Shown here piece by piece: positions 23,347-32,625 of a DNA stretch of 35,781 bases. A model generated the notes under the pieces. The model did no database searches, was not told the DNA's origin, and saw nothing but the letters and a program-made list of their open reading frames with translations. Origin of the DNA: CAZCAC01 sp964496575 (GTDB taxonomy: Bacteria; Planctomycetota; UBA1135; GCA-002686595); contig CAZCAC010000086.1 in assembly GCA_964496575.1 (NCBI GenBank), positions 1 through 35,781 of the forward strand, written 5' to 3'. Made by a program: the position numbers and the translations under genes. Every line of letters begins with the position of its first letter. The stretch's first letter is position 1.

Positions 23347-24006
23347 ATGATCAAGCCCCTCGTCGTTCCCATCACTCCGTTCCAGCAGAACTGCACCTTG
23401 CTGCGTTGCGAGTCCACCGGCCAGGGGGTGGTGATCGACGTCGGCGGCGAGACCGGGCGCATCGTGCAGGCGATCGAGGAGGCGGAGATCGAGCTCGTGC
23501 AGATCCTGCTCACGCACGGGCACGTCGACCACGCCGGCGGCGCGACGCAGCTCGCGCGCGAGCTCGAGGTGCCGATCACCGGCCCGCACGAGGAGGATCG
23601 CTTCTGGCTCGACGACCTCCCCGATCGCGCCCAGGCGTTCGGGTTGCCGCCGGCGGAAGCGGTGACCCCCGACCGTTGGTTGACCGGTGGAGACACCGTG
23701 CGCTTCGGCGAGTGCGAGCTCGAGGTCCTTCACTGCCCCGGGCACACGCCGGGGCACGTCGTCTTCTTCTCGGCGGAGGATCGCCTGGCGCAGGTCGGTG
23801 ACGTCATCTTCTGGGGCTCGATCGGGCGGACCGATTTTCCGCGGGGCGATTACGACACCTTGATCCGCTCGATCCAGGAGCAGCTGTTGCCGCTCGGCGA
23901 CGACGTGACGTTCATCTGCGGACACGGACCGAACTCGACCTTCGGAACGGAGCGGCAACAGAATCCTTTCCTGCTCGATCCCGATCGCTTCCGCGGAATG
24001 GTGTGA
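23347..24006 (+). CDS. Metallo-beta-lactamase-fold hydrolase (glyoxalase II/YcbL type)
   Basis: 219 residues from ATG 23347. The metal-binding motif is H57-G-H59-V-D61-H62 (LLTHGHVDHAGG); further ligands are the His of HCPGHTPGH, the Asp of QVGDVIF and the His of FICGHGP. The start MIKPLVVPITPFQQNCTLL and length match YcbL/GloB-like hydrolases that act on thioesters such as S-lactoylglutathione. The long C-terminal substrate domain of true GloB is missing, so YcbL-like is the better label. The true substrate cannot be read from sequence. The start codon is 4 bases after repeat copy 5 and has no Shine-Dalgarno. Confidence 0.92.
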   Translation: MIKPLVVPITPFQQNCTLLRCESTGQGVVIDVGGETGRIVQAIEEAEIELVQILLTHGHVDHAGGATQLARELEVPITGPHEEDRFWLDDLPDRAQAFGLPPAEAVTPDRWLTGGDTVRFGECELEVLHCPGHTPGHVVFFSAEDRLAQVGDVIFWGSIGRTDFPRGDYDTLIRSIQEQLLPLGDDVTFICGHGPNSTFGTERQQNPFLLDPDRFRGMV

Positions 24007-24202
24007 GTTCGGCGAGCCCCGGTGGGCGGGATCATCGGAGCCGCGCATCGGCCGTGTGCTGCCTCGCCGGCGGCGGCGCGGGCATTCCCACCGGCGCTGT
24101 TCCCGCTGGCCCCTCACCCCCCCGTCCTGCTACCCTCCCGGGACTCCATGCCCCTTCCGGAGCCCGAGGAGGGGCTTCCTCCTTCCCTGACCCCCTGACG
24201 CC

Positions 24203-25888
24203 ATGAACGAGAACACGGTGTACAACCTCAACGTCCGCGATGTCGAAAGGGAGGAGCTGGAGGTCGACGTATTGCTGGTGGGCGCGGGGCCCGCGACGCT
24301 GAGTTGCGCCATCCACCTCTCGAAGCTGCTCGCCGAGAAGGGGATCGAGGACAAGATGATCCTCGTGCTCGACAAGGCGGAGGAGATCGGCCACCACACC
24401 CTCTCCGGAGCGGTGATGAACCCGATCGCGATCGCCGAGCTCATGCCCGACTGGAAGGAGAAGGGCTTTCCGATCGAAAAGGAGGTCACCTACGACGCGA
24501 TGGCCTTCCTGCGGGCGAACGGCAAGCACAGCCGCTTCGACGGGATGCTCACGCCGCCGCAGCTGAAGAACCACGGCAACTACATCGTCAGCCTGAACAA
24601 GGTGGTGCGCTGGCTCTCCGAGCAGGCGGAGGCCGCCGGGGTGGAGATCTACGCGGGTTTCGCCGCCGCCGAGACGCTGTTCGACGGCGACCGGGTGATC
24701 GGCGTGCAGACGCGTGACAGCGGGGTCGCCAAGGATGGCTCGCAGAAGCCGACCTTCGAGCCGGGCATGGACGTCAAGGCGGGCGTCACAGTCTTCGGCG
24801 AGGGGACGCGCGGTCACCTCGCCAAGCACCTCATCAGGAAGCTCGAGCTGGACCAGGGCAAGAACCCGCAGACCTACGGCACCGGGATCAAGGAGATCTG
24901 GGAGATCCCCGAGGAGCGCGCCAAGGAGCTCTTCGGCTCGACGTTCCACGCCGGAGGCTACCCGCTCGGCTCCGACGCGTACGGCGGCGGCTGGATCTAC
25001 GGCATCTCCGAGACACACATCAACCTCGGCTTCGTCGTCGGACTCGACCACCACGACGCGCGCCTCGACCCGCACGCTCTGTTCGTCAAGTTCAAGCAGC
25101 ACCCGTTCGTCGCCGACCTGATCGCCGGCGGCAAGGTGGTGCGCTACGGCGCCAAGACGCTGCCCGAGGGCGGCTACTTCGCCATGCCGAAGCTACAGGG
25201 CGACGGCTTCTGCCTGGTGGGGGACACCGCCGGCTTTCTCAACACCGCGACCCTCAAGGGGATCCACCTCGCGATCAAGTCGGGGATGCTCGCCGCCGAG
25301 GCGATCGCCGCGGCGATCGAGGCGGCGGACACCTCGGCCGCGAAGCTCTCCCGCTACACCGAGCTGTTCGAGGCGTCGTGGGCGAAGGAGGAGCTGTGGA
25401 AGGTGCGCAACTGGCGCCAGGCGTTCGACGGCGGGATGTTCGCCGGCATGATCGACGCCGTCGTCCAGAAGATCACCGGCGGTCGGGGGCTGGTGGCCCG
25501 GCGCAAGGGGCACACCGACTTCAGCACGACGCGCCCGTTGTCGGAATCACGCATGACCGCGCCGACCTACAACGATACGACGGCGATGGACAAGCTCACC
25601 GACGTCTACCACTCGGGAGCGATTCACGAGGAGGACCAGCCGCCGCACCTCCTGGTCCTCGACCCCTCGATCTGCACCGAGCGCTGCACGCGCGAGTTCG
25701 GCAACCCCTGCGAGCACTTCTGCCCCGCGGCGGTGTACGAGTTCCCCGCCGAGGAAGAGCGCGGCACCCCGATGATCAACGCGAGCAATTGCGTCCACTG
25801 CAAGACCTGCGACATCGCCGACCCCTACGAGAACATCGAGTGGGTCGTCCCCGAGGGCGGGGGCGGTCCGAAGTACGTCGACATGTGA
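24203..25888 (+). CDS. Electron transfer flavoprotein:quinone oxidoreductase
   Basis: 561 residues, the normal length. ETF-QO passes electrons from reduced electron transfer flavoprotein, for example from fatty-acid beta-oxidation, to the membrane quinone pool. The N-terminal FAD-binding fold begins DVLLVGAGPATLSCAIHL (22-39) and includes the second FAD contact GDGFCLVGDTAGFLNTATLKG. The C-terminal ferredoxin-like part has C491, C495, C503, C507 and then C530, C533, C536 (NCVHCKTCDI); C507 with the last three fits the single 4Fe-4S site of the mitochondrial enzyme. A hydrophobic surface segment anchors the enzyme to the membrane in homologues. etfA and etfB are not in the window. ATG 24203 lacks an obvious Shine-Dalgarno; pepA follows after 40 bases and may be co-transcribed. 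Confidence 0.95.
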   Translation: MNENTVYNLNVRDVEREELEVDVLLVGAGPATLSCAIHLSKLLAEKGIEDKMILVLDKAEEIGHHTLSGAVMNPIAIAELMPDWKEKGFPIEKEVTYDAMAFLRANGKHSRFDGMLTPPQLKNHGNYIVSLNKVVRWLSEQAEAAGVEIYAGFAAAETLFDGDRVIGVQTRDSGVAKDGSQKPTFEPGMDVKAGVTVFGEGTRGHLAKHLIRKLELDQGKNPQTYGTGIKEIWEIPEERAKELFGSTFHAGGYPLGSDAYGGGWIYGISETHINLGFVVGLDHHDARLDPHALFVKFKQHPFVADLIAGGKVVRYGAKTLPEGGYFAMPKLQGDGFCLVGDTAGFLNTATLKGIHLAIKSGMLAAEAIAAAIEAADTSAAKLSRYTELFEASWAKEELWKVRNWRQAFDGGMFAGMIDAVVQKITGGRGLVARRKGHTDFSTTRPLSESRMTAPTYNDTTAMDKLTDVYHSGAIHEEDQPPHLLVLDPSICTERCTREFGNPCEHFCPAAVYEFPAEEERGTPMINASNCVHCKTCDIADPYENIEWVVPEGGGGPKYVDM

Positions 25889-25928
25889 GCGACCCCCTGC
25901 CCTCCCACTTCTCCTCCCCCCCGACCGC

Positions 25929-27398
25929 ATGAAGCTGACCCACAAGAACTACACCGGCCGCCTGGCCGCCACCGATCTCCTGGTGATCCTCGCCGCGGAG
26001 GGCGCCAAACCGTCCCTGCCCACCGGCGTGAAGCTGCCTGCTGCCGCGCTGAAGGACTTCAAGGGCGAGTTCCGTCAGGCGAGGCTGGCCGACGCCACGA
26101 GCGGCGGGGCCACCCGCGTTCTGCTGGTCGGTCTCGGCCCGGGCAAGGAGATCGACGGCGAGAAGCTGCGCCGGGTCGCCGCGATCGGCGTGAAGAAGGC
26201 GGAGGCGGTGGGCGCCGCGGACGTCACGCTGTTCGTCGCCGGGAAGGTCGCCAAGCTGGCCGGCGGTCCGGAGGCGGTCGGCGGCGCGATCGCCGAGGGG
26301 ATGGTGATGGGCGCCTACCGTTACGCCGGCGGCAAGAGCTCGCCGAAGCCGCTGAGCCTGAAGCGCGCCTGCACGCTCTCCGGGGACGCCGCGTTCCGGC
26401 GAGGAGCGAAGCGCGGCACCGCCCTGGGCGAGGCGAACTGCTTCACTCGTGACCTGCAGAACCTCGCCGGGAACCAGCTCCCCCCGCGCAAGCTGGCCGA
26501 GCAAGCGCGGGCGATCGCCCGGAAGAGCCCGCGAGTCACCTGCAAGGTCCTGGACGAGGCGGCGATGAAGAAGCTGGGCATGGGCCTCCTGCTGGGCGTC
26601 TCGGCCGGCTCTCGCGAGCCGGCGCGGCTGATCCACCTCGTCTACAAGCCGGCGGGCAAGGCGAAGGGCAAGGTCGCGCTGGTCGGCAAGGGGCTGACCT
26701 TCGACGCGGGCGGCATCAGCCTCAAGCCCGGCAAGGGGATGGAGGAGATGCGCTACGACATGTCGGGCGGCGCCGCGGTGCTGGGTGCGTTCCACGCGCT
26801 CACCGCGATCGACGTCCCGCTCGAGGTGCACGGCATCGTGCCCTCCTCGGAGAACCTGCCCGACGGCCTGGCAACCAAGCCCGGCGACGTGCATCGCTCG
26901 ATGGATGGCCAGACAGTCGAGGTGATCAACACCGATGCCGAGGGGCGCCTGATCCTCGCCGACGCGCTCGCCTACACGACCAAGAAGGTGAAGCCGCGGA
27001 CGATCATCGACCTCGCCACGCTAACCGGCGCGGTGATCATCGGTCTGGGCCACGAGATGACCGGCATGTTCGCCACCACGGACCGCTTGCGCGACGCGCT
27101 GACCACCGCGGGTGACGCTTGCGGGGAGAAGGTGTGGTCGTTGCCGCTGCACGAGTCGTGGACGGAGAACATCAAGGCGGGTCCGGCGGACCTGCGCAAC
27201 ATCTGCACGCCCAACATGGGCGGCGGCTCGAGCGCTGGTGCGGCGTTCCTGCAGCAGTTCGTCGGCGAGACCGAGTGGAGCCACCTCGACATCGCGGGTA
27301 CCGCCTGGAACCAGGGTGCCCGGGACTATGTCGGTGGGACTGGTGGGACCGGGGTCGGGGCGAGGTTGTTGATCGAGTTTCTCAGGAATGGTGCATAG
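25929..27398 (+). CDS. pepA: Leucyl aminopeptidase (M17 family, PepA-like)
   Basis: 489 residues. M17 aminopeptidases are hexameric two-metal enzymes that release N-terminal amino acids in the cytoplasm. The N-terminal macro-like domain (1-165) is poorly conserved. The catalytic domain has K254 and D259 (VGKGLTFDAGGISLKP), YDMSGGAAVLGAF, and the family signature N334-T-D-A-E-G-R-L341, which holds metal ligands and the bicarbonate-binding Arg. HLDIAGTAW and GGTGVGARLL near the end complete the pattern. All catalytic residues seem intact. Some M17 members also bind DNA; nothing here shows that. Converges on the sigma factor gene with 15 bases between the stop codons. Confidence 0.95.
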   Translation: MKLTHKNYTGRLAATDLLVILAAEGAKPSLPTGVKLPAAALKDFKGEFRQARLADATSGGATRVLLVGLGPGKEIDGEKLRRVAAIGVKKAEAVGAADVTLFVAGKVAKLAGGPEAVGGAIAEGMVMGAYRYAGGKSSPKPLSLKRACTLSGDAAFRRGAKRGTALGEANCFTRDLQNLAGNQLPPRKLAEQARAIARKSPRVTCKVLDEAAMKKLGMGLLLGVSAGSREPARLIHLVYKPAGKAKGKVALVGKGLTFDAGGISLKPGKGMEEMRYDMSGGAAVLGAFHALTAIDVPLEVHGIVPSSENLPDGLATKPGDVHRSMDGQTVEVINTDAEGRLILADALAYTTKKVKPRTIIDLATLTGAVIIGLGHEMTGMFATTDRLRDALTTAGDACGEKVWSLPLHESWTENIKAGPADLRNICTPNMGGGSSAGAAFLQQFVGETEWSHLDIAGTAWNQGARDYVGGTGGTGVGARLLIEFLRNGA

Positions 27399-27413
27399 GG
27401 ACCGTCGGCGCAC

Positions 27414-28064
27414 TCACAACGACCGCCGCAGCCGCCGCTCCACCTTGGCCGACAGCGCCACCCGCGACCGGCGGTGGAACTGCTGAGCGGCCTCGACGCT
27501 GGGACGCTGGATCTGCTCGGCGACGAACTCCCAGCTGCCCTGCGCGTAGTCGACCAGGAGGATCACCTCGCGTTGCTCCTCGGTCATCGTGGCCAGGCAC
27601 TCGTCGACGATCTCCTCCATCTCGACCCTCGACACGCGATCGGGGATCGCCGACGCCTCGGCGACGAGGTCCCAGCCGAGGCTGGTGCCGCCGGTGCCCG
27701 AGGCGCGCAGCTTCTCGATCTCGACCTCGCGGCCGGCGTCGCGCTTCTGCGCGTGCTCGTGCTGGTACAGATTGCGGAGCGCGTTCTCCGCAATCCGGGC
27801 CATCCAGTCGATCAGCTTCGCGTCCTCTCGCTCCTGGTAGCCCTCGAGGCCCTGGAAGGCGCGCAGAAGGGTCTCCTGCACGACGTCCTCGACCTCCGCC
27901 CGCGAGCGCAGGAAGGCGCCCATCCGGATCCGCACGATGCGGCGCACCCGCTCGCTGTAGCGGCGGAACAGCTCGTCCAGCGCCTGTCGGTCACCGTCGC
28001 GGTGGCGCCGGATCAGGACGATGGTCTCCAGGGCGAGGGGGGGATCTTCTTCTTCGGGGTTCAT
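27414..28064 (-). CDS. ECF-type RNA polymerase sigma factor
   Basis: 216 residues from ATG 28064. Region 2 (about 20-110) reads ALDELFRRYSERVRRIVRIR, then EVEDVVQETLLRAFQGL and IDWMARIAENALRNLYQHE: the core-binding and -10-recognition helices. Region 4 (about 150-210) is MTEEQREVILLVDYAQGSWEFVAEQI, followed by a recognition helix RPSVEAAQQFHRRSRVAL. Region 3 is absent, as in extracytoplasmic function sigma factors. The divergence from usual region 4.2 text and the length resemble the planctomycete-rich ECF groups. No anti-sigma gene is adjacent. The gene is divergent from the first VIT-VWA-toroid gene (137 bases), whose upstream sequence contains a GAAC-N16-CGTT candidate, so control of that gene is a reasonable inference. 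Confidence 0.93.
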   Translation of the reverse strand: MNPEEEDPPLALETIVLIRRHRDGDRQALDELFRRYSERVRRIVRIRMGAFLRSRAEVEDVVQETLLRAFQGLEGYQEREDAKLIDWMARIAENALRNLYQHEHAQKRDAGREVEIEKLRASGTGGTSLGWDLVAEASAIPDRVSRVEMEEIVDECLATMTEEQREVILLVDYAQGSWEFVAEQIQRPSVEAAQQFHRRSRVALSAKVERRLRRSL

Positions 28065-28099
28065 CCGGGTTCCGGGGCTCGGACGGCCCCGGGAGGGGA

Positions 28100-28105
28100 A
28101 TTGTA
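28100..28105 (-). promoter_or_regulatory. Possible -10 box (TACAAT) of the sigma factor gene
   Basis: TACAAT on the minus strand is one base from the TATAAT consensus and lies 35 bases before the sigma factor ATG. No good -35 is seen. Confidence 0.3.
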
Positions 28106-28137
28106 GGCGAAGGAGCGACGAACTTCTCCCCGGGAGT

Positions 28138-28161
28138 GAACCGGCCCGCCGCCCTCGCGTT
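28138..28161 (+). promoter_or_regulatory. Candidate ECF promoter, GAAC-N16-CGTT
   Basis: GAAC (28138-28141) and CGTT (28158-28161) are 16 bases apart, the classical ECF sigma spacing, about 40 bases before the VIT-VWA-toroid start. The 11-mer TCGCGTTCAGG containing the CGTT (28155-28165) recurs at 32545-32555 upstream of the second paralogue, though without a GAAC partner there. Confidence 0.45.
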
Positions 28162-28201
28162 CAGGGCCGCAGCTCTCGAAACCGCCCTGGAGGTCCTCCC
28201 C

Positions 28202-31200
28202 ATGAGATCGATCGCCTTCTGCCTCGCGGCCGTGGCCCTGTTCTTCGTTCCCAGCGCGTCCGCCGGAGGCCTCCTCGTCCCCCGCGACGGCAGCCCGCCG
28301 ATCGGCATGAGCTCGCATCGGGTCAGCGCGGTCGTCGAGGACGGCCTCGCGCGGACGACGGTGCGGCAGACCTTCGTCAACCCGCACGGCCGGGCCCTGG
28401 AGGCGATCTACCTCTTCCCGCTCCCCGAAGGAGCGGCGCTGATCGACGTGGCCATGGAGACCGGCGGTCAGCGCCTCGAGGGGTTGCTCGCCGAGCGGAA
28501 ACGGGCGCGCAAGGTCTACGACGAGATCGTCCGCCGGCAGCGCGACCCGGCGCTGGTCGAGCAGATCGGGGCGAACACCTTTCGCCTCTCCGTCTACCCG
28601 GTGCTGCCCGGCGAGGACACGGTCGTCGAGCTCACCTGGATCAGCCTCGTCCCGCTGATCGGCGGGGAGCTGAACTACGTCTACCCGCTGGCCGTCGGCG
28701 CGAAGACGGTCGCGATCGAGCAGGACTTCGCCATCGCCGTGCAGCTGCGCTCCTCGGTGCCTTTCACCGAGGTGAAGGCGTCCAGCGCCGCGATGGAGGT
28801 GGTGCGCCCCGCGCCCGGTCAGGCGATCGTCGCGATGGAGGTCACCGAGGCGAGGCTCGACCGCGATCTGGTCGTCACCGCCGGGGTGGCGAGCGAGAAG
28901 GCGGACCTGTCCCTGCGCACGTTCCGTTCGAGAGAGGGCGATGGTTGGTTCCAGGCCGTGATCACCCCGCCGACCGCGCGACCGGACCAGTGGATCCCGC
29001 GCGACGTGATCCTGGTCGTCGATACTTCGGGCAGCATGCAGGGGGAGAAGATCGAGCAGGCGAAGGCCTCGGCGCTCTGGCTCCTCGAGAACCTGAGGTC
29101 GATCGATCGCGTGAACGTGCTGCGCTTCAGCACCGACGTGCGCGCGTTCGCCGCCGAGCCGGTCCCGGCCACGGCGGACAACCTCGCCAGGCTCGAGGAG
29201 TTCGTCCGCGGCATCGAGGCGGGGGGAGGCACCGCGCTGGGGGACGCGCTCGTGGAGGCGACGAAGGTCGAGGCCGCGGCGGGGCGGGTCCGCACCGTCG
29301 TCCTGCTCAGCGACGGGAAGCCGACGATCGGAGAGACGAGCTCCGGACCGCTGGTCGCGGTGGCGAAGGCCGCCGGAGAGCGGGGCCTGCGCGTCTACCC
29401 CTTCGGCGTCGGAGAGGACGTCGACGGCGCGCTGCTGCGCGGGCTCGCCGCGGCCGGGCGCGGTCGGGCGGAGCTCTTCCGCCCCGGCGGTGAGATCGTG
29501 ACGCGGCTGACCCGCTTCCTCACCCGGACCGCCGCGCCGGTGTTCACCGACGTCGAGCTCGCGATCGAGGGCGTCGAGGTCCACGGGGTCCAGCCGCGCA
29601 CGCTGCCCGACCTCTACCTCGGTGAGCAGCTCATCATCACCGGCCGCTACTGCGGTGGGGGCGAGGGGGCGGTGCGCGTCTCCGGCACGATGGGGGGCTC
29701 GAAGAAGAGCCTCGCCAGTCCCGGGCGCTTCCCGGCCGAGCCGGGGGGCAGCTCCACGGTCAAGCACCTCCACGCCCGCGCGCTGCTCACCTTCCTCGAG
29801 GAGGCGCGGCGGCTGCGGCTGGGGCTCGGTGACGACGCGTACTACGCCGCGCTCGACCGCGGCGCGTACTCGACCACGGACGAGATCGTCGCCGAGATGA
29901 TCGACGTCTCCCTGGAACACGGCGTGCAGTGCGCCTACACCTCCTTCCTGGTGCTGCTCGAGGAGGACCGGCACCGGATCGACCCGCGCGACGCCGAGGC
30001 GCTGCAGGCGGCGCTGGAGCGGGTGCCGCGGAGGGCGGGGGAGGAGCTCGAGGAGGAGGATATCGAGGAGGATGCGTCGTTCCGGGTCCTGGGGAGTCGC
30101 GACGGCGCAGCTCCGAGCGATCCGGGCGCTCCCGACTTCCTCGGCGACTCCCCCTTCGACGACGAGGAGTTCAACGATGTCATCGGCATCGGCGGCGGCG
30201 CGGGCGGCAGCTTCGGCGGTCGCTTCGGCGGTCGGCGGAACCTACGCGCCTCCGGCGGGTCCGGGACCGGGCAGGCGCTGAAGGACGCGCTGGAGTGGCT
30301 CGCGAAGCACCAGGAAGTGGACGGTCGCTGGGCCGCGGCGGGGTTTGCGGACCACTGCTCCGGGGATGAGGCCTGCGGGGGGCCCGGTACGGTGGAGAGC
30401 GACATCGGCGTCACGGGGCTCTGCCTCCTCGCCTTCATGGGGGACGGCCACACCAGCAATTCGGGGCTCTACCAGGACCTGATGAGGCGGGGCTTCGAGT
30501 GGCTGCGCCAGCAGCAGGATCCCACGACGGGCCTGATCGGCCAGAAGGTCGGCCACTCCTACATGTACGACCACGCGATCGCCACGCTGGCCCTCTGCGA
30601 GGCGTACAACTTCAGCAAGTCGCCGCTGCTGAGGGAGGTCGCGCAGCGCGCGGTGATGTTCCTGGTCATCGCGCGCAATCCCTACGGCGTGTGGCGCTAC
30701 GACTCGCCGCCGGTGGGGGACAACGACACGTCGGTCACCGGCTGGTGCGTGATGGCCTTGAAGGCGGCCGACGAGGCGGGACTGAAGATCGACGAGCAGG
30801 CGTTCAACGACGCGCTCGACTGGTTCGACGAGGTGACCGATCCGGCGACGGGCCGCGTCGGCTACGACTCGATGGGGTCGCGCAGCGCGCGCGTGCCGGG
30901 GATGAACGACAACTACCCGGTCGATCGGACCGAGGCGATGACCGCGATCGGCCTCTTCTGTCGCTTCCTGCTCGGGCAGGACCCCGCGACCAAGCCGGTG
31001 ATGGGCCGGCACGCCGACCTGCTCGCGAGATCGCTGCCCAGCTGGGATCCGCAGGGCATGACCAACGACCTCTACTACTGGTACTACGGCAGCTACGCGA
31101 TGTACCAGATGGGCGGCAATCACTGGAAGACCTGGAACGGGGCGATGAAGAAGGCCCTGCTCGATTCGCAGCGCAAGGATGGCTGCCACAAGGGGTCGTG

Positions 31201-32473
31201 GGACCCGATCGGTCCGTGGGGGTACTCCGGCGGACGGATCTACTCGACGGCGCTCGGGGCGCTGTGTATGGAGGCGTACTTCCGCCACGCGCGCATCCAG
31301 GGCGACTCTCCCTCCGACGAGAAGAAGCCTGGCGACGCCGTCGGGGTCGGCGGTGGCGCGGGGGGCAAGTTCGGGGGCCGCGTCGATGGTGCCCGCCGAT
31401 TGAAGGTCGCCGTGGGCTCGGTGGACACGGGGCAGGCGCTCAAGGACGCGCTCGAGTGGCTGGCGGGTCACCAGGAGGAAGACGGCCGCTGGGCCGCGGC
31501 GGGGTTCGCGACGCACTGCTCCGCTGGTGAGCCCTGCGGGGGACCGGGCGGGGCGCAGAACGACGTTGGCGTCACGGGGCTCTGCCTGCTCGCCTTCCTG
31601 GGCGACGGGCACACGACGCGTCAGGGTCTCTACCAGGAGAGACTCCGCCGCGGCTTCGAGTGGCTCGGGAGTCAGCAGGACCCGAAGACGGGGCTCATCG
31701 GCCAGAAGGTCGGTTTCACCTACATGTACGATCACGCCATCGCCACGCTGGCGCTGACGGAGCTGTACACCTTCACCAAGTCGCCGAGCCTGAAGGACGT
31801 CGCGCAACTCGCCATCGACTTCCTCCAGCGAGCGCGGAACCCTTACGGCGTCTGGCGCTACGACTCGCCGCCGGTGGGGGACAACGACACCTCGGTGACC
31901 GGCTGGTGCGTGATGGCGCTCAAGTCCGCCCAGGGCGCGGGGCTGAGCGTCGAGGAGCAGGCGTTCGACGACGCGCTCTCCTGGTTCGACGAGGTGACCG
32001 ACCGGGGCACCGCTCGCGTGGGCTACGACTCGGTCGGCTCCCGGAGCGCGCGCGTGCCGGACATGAACGACAACTACCCGGTCGATCGAACCGAGGCGAT
32101 GACGGCGATCGGTCTCTTCTGTCGGTTCCTTCTCGGACAGGACCCCGCGAAGGAGACGGTGATGGGCCGGCACGCCGACCTGCTCGCCAAGTCGCTGCCC
32201 ACGTGGAATACGGACGGCCTGACCAGTGACTTCTACTACTGGTACCACGGCAGCAACGCGATGTACCAGATGGGTGGCCAACACTGGAAGGTCTGGAACC
32301 GGGCGCTGAAGAAGGCGCTGCTCGATTCGCAGTGCAGGGACGAATGCGCCAAGGGGTCGTGGGATCCGATCGGTCCGTGGGGCTACTCCGGTGGCCGGCT
32401 CTACTCGACGGCGCTGGGGGCGCTGTGCCTGGAGGCTCACTTCCGATACGCGAAGGTCTCCGGGCCGCGGTAG
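28202..32473 (+). CDS. Secreted VIT-VWA protein with two tandem alpha-toroid domains
   Basis: 1,423 residues from ATG 28202, preceded by GGAGG; the frame is open far upstream, but this start gives a signal peptide (MRSIAFCLAAVALFFVPSAS, cleavage after A21). Domains: VIT (about 25-150; VRQTFVNPHGRALEAIYLFPLP); VWA (about 266-440) with MIDAS D274-T-S-G-S278, GGTALGDAL and LLSDGKPTIGE; a beta/helical segment to about 620; an acidic linker with PFDDEEFNDVIGIGGGAGGS; toroid 1 (about 690-1030); a second Gly-rich linker (VGVGGGAGGKFGG); toroid 2 (about 1076-1423). The toroids match the prenyltransferase/squalene-cyclase repeat fold (ALKDALEWLAKHQ, TGLIGQKVGHSYMYDHAIAT) but show no DxD or catalytic Asp motif. 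Paired cysteines (HCSGDEACGG) suggest disulfides. VIT-VWA recalls inter-alpha-trypsin-inhibitor heavy chains. An extracellular adhesion or scaffold role is inference. Confidence 0.9.
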   Translation: MRSIAFCLAAVALFFVPSASAGGLLVPRDGSPPIGMSSHRVSAVVEDGLARTTVRQTFVNPHGRALEAIYLFPLPEGAALIDVAMETGGQRLEGLLAERKRARKVYDEIVRRQRDPALVEQIGANTFRLSVYPVLPGEDTVVELTWISLVPLIGGELNYVYPLAVGAKTVAIEQDFAIAVQLRSSVPFTEVKASSAAMEVVRPAPGQAIVAMEVTEARLDRDLVVTAGVASEKADLSLRTFRSREGDGWFQAVITPPTARPDQWIPRDVILVVDTSGSMQGEKIEQAKASALWLLENLRSIDRVNVLRFSTDVRAFAAEPVPATADNLARLEEFVRGIEAGGGTALGDALVEATKVEAAAGRVRTVVLLSDGKPTIGETSSGPLVAVAKAAGERGLRVYPFGVGEDVDGALLRGLAAAGRGRAELFRPGGEIVTRLTRFLTRTAAPVFTDVELAIEGVEVHGVQPRTLPDLYLGEQLIITGRYCGGGEGAVRVSGTMGGSKKSLASPGRFPAEPGGSSTVKHLHARALLTFLEEARRLRLGLGDDAYYAALDRGAYSTTDEIVAEMIDVSLEHGVQCAYTSFLVLLEEDRHRIDPRDAEALQAALERVPRRAGEELEEEDIEEDASFRVLGSRDGAAPSDPGAPDFLGDSPFDDEEFNDVIGIGGGAGGSFGGRFGGRRNLRASGGSGTGQALKDALEWLAKHQEVDGRWAAAGFADHCSGDEACGGPGTVESDIGVTGLCLLAFMGDGHTSNSGLYQDLMRRGFEWLRQQQDPTTGLIGQKVGHSYMYDHAIATLALCEAYNFSKSPLLREVAQRAVMFLVIARNPYGVWRYDSPPVGDNDTSVTGWCVMALKAADEAGLKIDEQAFNDALDWFDEVTDPATGRVGYDSMGSRSARVPGMNDNYPVDRTEAMTAIGLFCRFLLGQDPATKPVMGRHADLLARSLPSWDPQGMTNDLYYWYYGSYAMYQMGGNHWKTWNGAMKKALLDSQRKDGCHKGSWDPIGPWGYSGGRIYSTALGALCMEAYFRHARIQGDSPSDEKKPGDAVGVGGGAGGKFGGRVDGARRLKVAVGSVDTGQALKDALEWLAGHQEEDGRWAAAGFATHCSAGEPCGGPGGAQNDVGVTGLCLLAFLGDGHTTRQGLYQERLRRGFEWLGSQQDPKTGLIGQKVGFTYMYDHAIATLALTELYTFTKSPSLKDVAQLAIDFLQRARNPYGVWRYDSPPVGDNDTSVTGWCVMALKSAQGAGLSVEEQAFDDALSWFDEVTDRGTARVGYDSVGSRSARVPDMNDNYPVDRTEAMTAIGLFCRFLLGQDPAKETVMGRHADLLAKSLPTWNTDGLTSDFYYWYHGSNAMYQMGGQHWKVWNRALKKALLDSQCRDECAKGSWDPIGPWGYSGGRLYSTALGALCLEAHFRYAKVSGPR

Positions 32474-32508
32474 TCGTGTGGCCATGGCCGCGTTCTCGAC
32501 GCGGCGGA

Positions 32509-32537
32509 GGGGGGGCGCGGAGGTTTCGCGCCCCCCC
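32509..32537 (+). terminator. Strong hairpin between the two VIT-VWA genes, no T-tract
   Basis: Arms GGGGGGGCGCG (32509-32519) and CGCGCCCCCCC (32527-32537) pair perfectly over 11 bases around a 7-base loop. There is no following T-run, so it is not a standard intrinsic terminator. It could be a Rho-independent variant, a transcript stabiliser or a processing signal. It begins 36 bases after the first paralogue's stop codon. Confidence 0.5.
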
Positions 32538-32625
32538 GCCTCCTTCGCGTTCAGGAGCTGGGCCATGAACCGATTCGCTCACCGAGCGTTGATATGGGCA
32601 GCTTCTTTCACCCGGAGGTTCCCGC

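Noticed and set aside
27119..28201. N-terminal extension of the first VIT-VWA protein by 361 residues
   Set aside because: It overlaps pepA and the sigma factor gene and is Arg/Pro-rich shadow sequence; ATG 28202 has a Shine-Dalgarno and a signal peptide.
30340..31560. Complement-like CGEQ thioester in the toroid domains
   Set aside because: The conserved stretch is A/P-C-G-G-P-G, not CGEQ, and lies with a second cysteine (HCS) that better fits a disulfide.
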